From NCBI GenBank assembly GCA_905234355.1, contig CAJOHP010000039.1, positions 1-18,537 on the forward strand: a DNA stretch of 18,537 nt, given 5' to 3'. Position numbers and translations under genes: made by a program. The stretch's first letter is position 1; each line of letters begins with the position of its first letter. Shown piece after piece: positions 13,885 through 18,537 of this stretch. The stretch is from an uncultured Prevotella sp. (GTDB taxonomy: Bacteria > Bacteroidota > Bacteroidia > Bacteroidales > Bacteroidaceae). Under the pieces are notes generated by a model that was not told the DNA's origin, searched no databases, and saw only the letters and a program-made list of their open reading frames with translations.

Positions 13885-15366
13885 TTAATAGCTCCGTGCA
13901 ATGATGACACGTGCCACAGCAGGCTTGCCACTGACCATGTCGGTACCTGGCGTCTGCTCGTAAGCGAAAGGCACGCAGCGGATGGTGGCCTGCGTCTCCT
14001 CCTTGATCTGCGCCTCGGTCTCGGCAGTGCCGTCCCAGTGGCAGAGGAAGAAGCCGCCGTCCTTCACACGCTCCTTGAACTCCTCATAGTTGTCGCACTC
14101 ATAGACGTGGGCGTCGCGGAACTTGCGGGCCTTCTCAAAAATGTTCTGCTGAATGTCGTCGAGCAGCTTCTCCACATGCTCCACGATGCCCTCGAGGGGC
14201 AGAGTCTCTTTCTCCAAGGTGTCGCGGCGCATCAGCTCGATGGTGCCGTTCTCCAGGTCGCGTGCCCCGAGGACCAGGCGCACGGGCACGCCCTTGAGCT
14301 CGTAGTCGGCAAACTTGAATCCCGGGCGTTTGTTGTCGGCGTCGTCAAACTTCACCGATATGCCCTTCGCACGGAGGCCCTCGATGATGGGCGTCACCTC
14401 GCGGTTGACAATCTCCATCTGCTCGGGCTTGGTGGCTATGGGGATGATGACCACCTGTATGGGAGCCAGGCGCGGCGGGAGCACGAGTCCGTTGTCGTCA
14501 CTATGTGTCATGATAAGCGCGCCGATGAGTCGGGTGGACACGCCCCACGACGTGGCCCATACATACTCCGGCTTGTTCTCTTTATTAAGGTAGGTGACGT
14601 CGAACGCCTTGGCAAAGTTCTGTCCGAGGAAGTGGCTGGTACCGCTCTGCAGTGCCTTGCCGTCCTGCATCATGGCCTCGATGGTGTAGGTGTCGAGGGC
14701 TCCTGCAAAACGCTCCGTCTCGCTCTTCACGCCCTGTAGCACGGGCACTGCCATCCACTCTTCAGCAAACTTGGCGTAGACCTTGAGCATCTTCTTGGCT
14801 TCCTCTTCAGCCTCCTCGCGGGTGGCATGTGCCGTGTGTCCCTCCTGCCAGAGAAACTCCGACGTGCGCAGGAACGGCCGTGTGCGCATCTCCCATCGCA
14901 TCACGTTGCACCACTGGTTGCACATCAGTGGCAGGTCGCGCCAGGAGTGTATCCAGTTCTTGTAAGTATTCCAGATGATGGTCTCGCTCGTGGGACGCAC
15001 GATGAGCTCCTCTTCCAGCTTGGCAGCCGGGTCTACCACCACACCGCTCTTGTCGTCGGTGGCCTTCAGCCGATAGTGGGTCACCACGGCACACTCCTTG
15101 GCAAAGCCCTCCACATGCTCGGCCTCACGGCTGAGGAAGGACTTGGGGATGAGCAAGGGGAAATAGGCGTTTTGCGCTCCCGTCTCCTTGAACATACGGT
15201 CCAGCTCGTGCTGCATCTTCTCCCAAATGGCATAGCCATAGGGCTTTATCACCATGCAGCCGCGCACGGCCGACTGCTCGGCAAGGTCGGCCTTCACGAC
15301 AAGGTCGTTGTACCACTGACTATAGTTGTCAGCGCGTTTTGTTAAATCTTTTAATTCTTTTGCCAT
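13885..15366 (-). CDS. proS: Prolyl-tRNA synthetase, short type-3 form
   Basis: ProRS charges tRNA-Pro. The protein has 493 aa, the compact type without the large editing insertion, typical of the type-3 (archaeal/eukaryotic-like) enzymes used by Bacteroidetes. Class II core: motif 1 region around PYGYAIWEKMQHELDRMF; motif 2 RWEMRTRPFLRTSEFLWQEG at about 156-176; motif 3 GLVLPPRLAP at about 293-302. The anticodon-binding domain is VVIIPIATKPEQ onwards. The C-terminal zinc-type domain ends IIARSY with the conserved terminal tyrosine. I start at ATG 15366 (MAKELKDLTKRADNYSQWY). It is divergent from the OmpA gene. No sign of damage. Confidence 0.97.
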   Translation of the reverse strand: MAKELKDLTKRADNYSQWYNDLVVKADLAEQSAVRGCMVIKPYGYAIWEKMQHELDRMFKETGAQNAYFPLLIPKSFLSREAEHVEGFAKECAVVTHYRLKATDDKSGVVVDPAAKLEEELIVRPTSETIIWNTYKNWIHSWRDLPLMCNQWCNVMRWEMRTRPFLRTSEFLWQEGHTAHATREEAEEEAKKMLKVYAKFAEEWMAVPVLQGVKSETERFAGALDTYTIEAMMQDGKALQSGTSHFLGQNFAKAFDVTYLNKENKPEYVWATSWGVSTRLIGALIMTHSDDNGLVLPPRLAPIQVVIIPIATKPEQMEIVNREVTPIIEGLRAKGISVKFDDADNKRPGFKFADYELKGVPVRLVLGARDLENGTIELMRRDTLEKETLPLEGIVEHVEKLLDDIQQNIFEKARKFRDAHVYECDNYEEFKERVKDGGFFLCHWDGTAETEAQIKEETQATIRCVPFAYEQTPGTDMVSGKPAVARVIIARSY

Positions 15367-15367
15367 G

Positions 15368-15398
15368 ATTTTGTGCAATAAATGAAAATTTTGTGCAA
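15368..15398. repeat. 11-bp direct repeat in the proS leader
   Basis: ATTTTGTGCAA occurs at 15368-15378 and again at 15388-15398, starts 20 bp apart. The distal copy overlaps the proS -7 element, and the proximal one abuts the start codon. It may be a regulator site, or an accident of AT-rich sequence. Confidence 0.4.
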
Positions 15399-15403
15399 AG
15401 GTA
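15396..15403 (-). promoter_or_regulatory. proS promoter -7 element
   Basis: On the minus strand, TACCTTTG then CACAAAATT matches the -7 consensus, about 30 bp upstream of the proS ATG at 15366. No exact -33 TTTG found. Confidence 0.55.
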
Positions 15404-15413
15404 GAAAAAAAAT

Positions 15414-15437
15414 ATGAATTATGAATTATGAATTATG
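15414..15437. repeat. 7-bp tandem repeat between divergent promoters
   Basis: Three copies of ATGAATT at 15414-15434 plus a partial fourth, in the AT-rich gap between the proS and ompA-family -7 elements. It resembles in style the GAATTAGA units of the inverted repeat at 13679-13840, but is not the same unit. Confidence 0.6.
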
Positions 15438-15447
15438 ATTTTATTCG

Positions 15448-15455
15448 TATCTTTG
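15448..15455 (+). promoter_or_regulatory. OmpA-lipoprotein promoter -7 element
   Basis: TATCTTTG followed by CACCGTG matches the -7 consensus, giving a leader of about 35 nt before ATG 15498. No exact -33 TTTG was seen. Confidence 0.55.
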
Positions 15456-15497
15456 CACCGTGAAACGACATGTTTAACAAATAAAAAAGGAAAAATT

Positions 15498-16196
15498 ATG
15501 AAAAAGATGAAAGCTATCATCCTGTCGCTCTGCGCAGGTTTAGTGATGATGGGGTGCAACAACACGGTGAAGGGCACGGCCATTGGTGCTGGTGCCGGTG
15601 CACTTCTTGGCGCCGTTGTGGGCAAGGTGGCCGGCAACACGGCCATCGGTGCAGCTGTAGGCACAGCCGTCGGTGCAGGTGCCGGTGCGCTCATCGGCAA
15701 GAAGATGGATAAGGTGAAGGCTCAGGCTCAGGCCGTGCAGAACGCCCAGGTGGAGCAGATCACCGATGCCAACGGTCTGCAGGCCGTGAAGGTCACCTTC
15801 GATTCGGGCATCCTCTTCACCACAGGCAGCTCGACGCTGAGTTCCACCGCCAAGGCATCGCTGTCCAACTTTGCCAACGTGCTGAAGACCAATACCGACT
15901 GCGACGTGGCCGTGCAGGGTTATACCGACAATGCCGGATGGCGTGGCAGCACTGCAGAGCAGAGCGCCCAGAAGAACCTGACCCTCTCTCAGCAGCGTGC
16001 CCAGGCCGTGACCAGCTACCTGCAGTCGCAGGGCGTGAGCGCCAGCCAGATACGCAGCACCACCGGTTTCGGCGAAGCCAACCCCGTGGCCGACAACTCT
16101 ACTGCTGCCGGCAAGGCTCAGAACCGCCGCGTGGAGGTCTACATGTATGCCAGCCAGGCTATGATCGACGCTGCCAACAACGGCACGCTCCAGTAA
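15498..16196 (+). CDS. OmpA-family lipoprotein with glycine-zipper domain
   Basis: A 232-aa outer-membrane lipoprotein. The lipoprotein signal peptide MKKMKAIILSLCAGLVMMGC ends in Cys20 of the lipobox. A Gly/Ala-rich stretch at about 26-68 (TAIGAGAGALLGAVVGKVAG, repeated) is a glycine-zipper. A helical linker follows, then the OmpA peptidoglycan-binding domain at about 95-220 with FDSGILFTTGSSTLS, VQGYTDNAGWRG and the signature LSQQRAQAVTSYLQ and QNRRVEVYM. It likely anchors the outer membrane to peptidoglycan (Pal/YiaD-like). ATG 15498 follows the purine-rich AAAAAAGGAAAAATT; an in-frame upstream ATG at 15435 precedes the -7 element, so it is not used. Confidence 0.93.
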   Translation: MKKMKAIILSLCAGLVMMGCNNTVKGTAIGAGAGALLGAVVGKVAGNTAIGAAVGTAVGAGAGALIGKKMDKVKAQAQAVQNAQVEQITDANGLQAVKVTFDSGILFTTGSSTLSSTAKASLSNFANVLKTNTDCDVAVQGYTDNAGWRGSTAEQSAQKNLTLSQQRAQAVTSYLQSQGVSASQIRSTTGFGEANPVADNSTAAGKAQNRRVEVYMYASQAMIDAANNGTLQ

Positions 16197-16225
16197 GCCA
16201 CATAGCGCCGCAGGCGAATCAAGAA

Positions 16226-16265
16226 AAGCGTGGGATGACGAGCAATTGTCATCCCACGCTTCTTT
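16226..16265. terminator. Strong rho-independent terminator, probably bidirectional
   Basis: AAGCGTGGGATGAC (16226-16239) and GTCATCCCACGCTT (16248-16261) form a perfect 14-bp stem with an 8-nt loop, followed by CTTTT on the plus strand. An AAAA run just ahead of the left arm gives a T-run on the minus strand. It lies between the convergent OmpA and kinase genes. Confidence 0.88.
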
Positions 16266-16268
16266 TAT

Positions 16269-16298
16269 GGTGGGTTCTATTAAGGTGGGTTCTATTAA
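16269..16298. repeat. Perfect 15-bp tandem duplication
   Basis: GGTGGGTTCTATTAA occurs at 16269-16283 and again immediately at 16284-16298, in the gap between terminator and kinase gene end. Confidence 0.85.
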
Positions 16299-16307
16299 TT
16301 CCCACGA

Positions 16308-17446
16308 TTACTTCTTCAGCGGCAGCAAGACGCTGAAGGTAGAGCCTTCGCCTAAGACAGAGTCTACCGTCACGTCGCCTCCCATCTTGCGGGCAAAGTC
16401 GGCACAGAGCTGCAGTCCGAGGCCGGAGCCTTCCTCGCCTCCCGTGCCATAGGTGGTCTCCCCTTTATGGAAGATGCTGCCCAGGCGCTCGGGTGCAATG
16501 CCCACGCCATGGTCGCGCACGCTCACCTTGGCAAAGTCGCCCTCCTGCCCGAGTGTGATGTCGATGGTGGAGTCTTCGGGTGAGAACTTGATGGCGTTCG
16601 ACATGAAGTTTCTCACCACCGTCTTGAGCATGTCGTTGTCGGCATTGACCACGATGGGTGCCTGCGAGCCCTGATAGCTCAGCTTTATCTTCTTAGTGAG
16701 TGCTATCATCTCAAAGATGTCGACCACGCCCGGCACGATGTCGCCCAAGTCGAGGTCCTGCAGCACCACGTTGAGTCGTCCTGTCTGGCTCTTCGTCCAC
16801 TTGAGCAGGTTGTCGAGCCGTGCACCTCCTCCGACTCCTTGTTGGCCTTGTCGAGCAACTCAAAGAGCTCCGGCCCCACAGTGTCGGGCGAGACAGCCGT
16901 GACCACGAGGTTGAGCACCATGCGTATGCTGGCCATGGGCGAGCGCAGGTCGTGGGCAATGACGGAGTACATCTTGTCACGATTGCTGATGGTGGCTCGC
17001 AGCTCCTCGTTCTGCTGCTGTATGAGCCGCTTGGCGGCCACGAGTGCTATCTGGTGCATCACGCGCACCACCAGTTCCTCCTTATTGAAAGGCTTGGTGA
17101 GGAAGTCGTTGGCTCCCACCTGGAAACCGTGCACCAGGTCGCTCGGATTGTTCAGAGCCGTGAGGAAGATGATGGGTATGTCGGCCGTCTCGGGATCCTT
17201 CTTGAGTATCACGGCCGTGTCAAAGCCGCTGATGTCGGGCATCATCACGTCGAGCAGTATCAGGTCAGGCTTTTCGGCCTTGGCCTGCTCTATGCACATA
17301 TTGCCGCAATTGGCAGTACAGACCTGGAACTTCTCGTTGGTGAGTAGTATCTTCAGCAGCAGGACGTTGCTCACCACATCGTCTACAATGAGTATCTTGT
17401 AGTCACTACGGTTGATTTTAGATTCTAATCGTTCGCCTAAGTCCAT
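16308..17446 (-). pseudogene. REC-HisKA-HATPase signalling kinase, broken by frameshift
   Basis: The gene codes for a receiver domain fused ahead of a histidine kinase. Receiver at about 15-125: DD at 22-23, phosphoacceptor D66 (LLDVMMPD), T96 and K118 (FLTKPF). HisKA: SVIAHDLRSPMASIRM with H165. HATPase lies in the second frame: NFMSNAIKFSPED, VRDHGVGIAPERL and EGSGLGLQLCADFA. The first frame runs from ATG 17446 to about 16820 and then turns to nonsense after NKESEEVH. The second frame resumes with LDNLLKWTKSQTGRL (reading down from 16817). A 1-nt or 4-nt deletion at about 16818-16824 explains it. Real mutation and sequencing or assembly error both remain possible. No membrane segment; cytoplasmic. 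Confidence 0.85.
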
Positions 17447-17482
17447 TCTTGATTTGCTAAGGTTAGGTTTTATTATTGTGTG

Positions 17483-17514
17483 CAAAAGTAGTGGAATTAT
17501 TTCAATTAGCCAAA
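17483..17514 (-). promoter_or_regulatory. Promoter of the REC-kinase gene
   Basis: On the minus strand, TTTG (17514-17511) and TACTTTTG (17490-17483) are separated by 20 bp, a full match to TTTG-N19-21-TAnnTTTG. It is about 37 bp upstream of ATG 17446. Confidence 0.6.
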
Positions 17515-17584
17515 TTATTGAGCCTGTTTTTCTGAGCGGATAGTTAAATTTAGTGCAATCCGTCGTTCTATCGGCAAAAATGAG

Positions 17585-17592
17585 TACCTTTG
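17585..17592 (+). promoter_or_regulatory. ruvC promoter -7 element
   Basis: TACCTTTG then CACCCGG matches the -7 consensus. It implies a leader of roughly 50 nt carrying the short upstream ORF at 17627. No exact -33 TTTG found. Confidence 0.5.
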
Positions 17593-17626
17593 CACCCGGC
17601 ATTTGAAGAAAGCCTCCTATAGAGAT

Positions 17627-17653
17627 ATGACCAAACGACGAGAAGCGTTATGA
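17627..17653 (+). CDS. 8-codon upstream ORF overlapping the ruvC start
   Basis: ATG ACC AAA CGA CGA GAA GCG TTA TGA encodes MTKRREAL. Its stop overlaps the ruvC ATG at 17650 as ATGA, a geometry that favours translational coupling. It sits in the presumed 5' leader of ruvC. Function as a leader peptide or coupling device is inference; chance is quite possible for so short a frame. Confidence 0.35.
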   Translation: MTKRREAL

Positions 17654-18243
17654 GCGACCACTCAGTGGAGAAAATTATCCTGGGCATAGACCCCGGCACC
17701 AACATCATGGGCTACGGTCTGCTGAAGGTGGAGAGTGGCAAGGCGCAGATGATGACGATGGGCGTCATCGACCTGCGCAAGTTTGCCGACGGCTACCTGA
17801 AGCTGGGCCACATCTTCGAGCGCGTCACTGGCATCATCGATGCTTTCCTGCCCGACGAGCTGGCCATCGAGGCCCCCTTCTTCGGCAAGAACGTGCAGTC
17901 GATGCTGAAGCTCGGCCGTGCGCAGGGCGTGGCCATCGCTGCCGCCATTCATCACGGTGTGCCCATACACGAGTATGCTCCGATGAAGATCAAGATGGCG
18001 CTCACGGGCAATGGCTCTGCATCGAAGGAGCAGGTGGCGGGCATGCTGCAGCGCCTGCTGCGCATCAAGGATGCCGACATGGGACAGTTTATGGACGCCA
18101 CCGACGCGCTGGCAGCCGCCTACTGCCACTACCTGCAGATGGGCAAACCCGAGAGCCCTGTGAAGTACAGAGGTTGGAAGGATTTCATAAACAAGAACCA
18201 AGAAAAAGTCTCGAAACGAAAGATAAAAAATGAAGACAATTGA
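17650..18243 (+). CDS. ruvC: Holliday junction resolvase RuvC
   Basis: RuvC cuts Holliday junctions together with RuvAB. The protein has 197 aa, slightly long because of a basic Lys-rich tail (NKNQEKVSKRKIKNEDN). The RNase-H-like fold and all four acidic residues are present: D14 (GIDPGTN), E74 (AIEAPFFGKN), D149 and D152 (MDATDALAAAYCH), with the same D-x-x-D spacing as D138/D141 of E. coli RuvC. ATG 17650 is chosen because it gives MSDHSVEKIILGIDPG with a typical short lead. The next gene starts inside its 3' end with a 14-bp overlap. Confidence 0.97.
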   Translation: MSDHSVEKIILGIDPGTNIMGYGLLKVESGKAQMMTMGVIDLRKFADGYLKLGHIFERVTGIIDAFLPDELAIEAPFFGKNVQSMLKLGRAQGVAIAAAIHHGVPIHEYAPMKIKMALTGNGSASKEQVAGMLQRLLRIKDADMGQFMDATDALAAAYCHYLQMGKPESPVKYRGWKDFINKNQEKVSKRKIKNEDN

Positions 18244-18537
18244 ATTACGTAATGCGAGAGCACGAAAACCAGAATGGTGTTTGGCCGAACCAGTTAACTT
18301 CTATCTGGACGAAGGCGAGCACTTAGCCATCGTTGGTAGAAACGGTGGAGGTAAGAGTATGTTGGTAGACATGATTACAGGAAAACACCCTGTGGCGCCT
18401 GACAGTATAAGCTATTCTTTCACCGAACCTTACAACAACCTGAAAACCATAACGTTCCGCGATACGTATGGTGGCGATAACGACCGCACATACTTCCTGC
18501 AGCAGCGTTGGAATCAGACTGAGATTGATGAGGAGAC
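18230..18537 (+). CDS. ABC transporter ATP-binding protein (ModF-like), 5' part
   Basis: The frame opens at ATG 18230 inside the end of ruvC and runs to the window edge, 102 codons. It begins MKTIELRNARARKPEWCLAE. Walker A GRNGGGKS lies at residues 36-43, preceded by HLAIV. The N-terminal sequence resembles the ModF/YlmA-type ABC ATPases, often duplicated ABC proteins without an obvious permease, but the Q-loop and signature regions are beyond the window. The 14-bp overlap implies co-translation with ruvC. The family (ABC ATPase) is sure; ModF-likeness is a tentative impression. Confidence 0.85.
   Translation, partial: MKTIELRNARARKPEWCLAEPVNFYLDEGEHLAIVGRNGGGKSMLVDMITGKHPVAPDSISYSFTEPYNNLKTITFRDTYGGDNDRTYFLQQRWNQTEIDEE

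Overview
The window looks like a chromosomal segment from a Bacteroidales bacterium, most likely Prevotella or a close relative. Three things suggest this. Promoters repeatedly carry the Bacteroidetes -7 element TAnnTTTG, five of them ending in the string TTTGCAC or TTTGCAT. The core genes are GC-rich, while the intergenic DNA is AT-rich. The gene content also fits: a short type-3 prolyl-tRNA synthetase, peptidase T, OmpA lipoprotein and RuvC. The genus is an inference. No rRNA, tRNA or CRISPR was seen.

Left part (1 to about 3,100): one end of a mobilizable or integrative element, read leftwards. In transcription order it has an excisionase-like MerR/HTH protein, a 102-aa unknown, a winged-helix replication-initiator-like protein carrying five 18-bp tandem repeats inside its gene, a gap that could hold oriT, a relaxosome accessory protein and a relaxase cut off by the window edge. 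No integrase is visible. From about 2,600 to 3,360 there is no convincing intact gene. This AT-rich stretch holds promoters, inverted repeats and a start-less reading frame, and probably contains the junction with the chromosome.

Middle (3,364 to 7,205, minus strand): mfd, the transcription-repair coupling factor, with a small two-helix membrane protein overlapping its 3' end by ATGA. Divergent from mfd, a run of five plus-strand genes (7,330 to 13,543) follows a well-formed promoter. They encode a polyprenol-phosphate mannosyltransferase-like GT2, peptidase T, an RsbW-like ATP-binding protein, an outer-membrane porin and a CPA2 cation/proton antiporter with two C-terminal RCK domains. Gaps are 20 to 99 bp, so much of it may be one transcript.

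The 341-bp gap at 13,544-13,884, between the convergent antiporter and proS genes, holds two independent large inverted repeats. Then come proS (minus), and divergent from it an OmpA lipoprotein ending at a strong bidirectional terminator. Next is a REC-HisKA-HATPase kinase on the minus strand, broken by a frameshift. Finally there is ruvC, preceded by an 8-codon upstream ORF overlapping its start, and the beginning of a ModF-like ABC ATPase overlapping the ruvC end.

The best candidates for something undescribed are the iteron-like repeats inside the rep-like gene of the mobile element, the repeat-rich element boundary, and the paired inverted repeats at 13,549-13,840. None of these amounts to a demonstrated new system.
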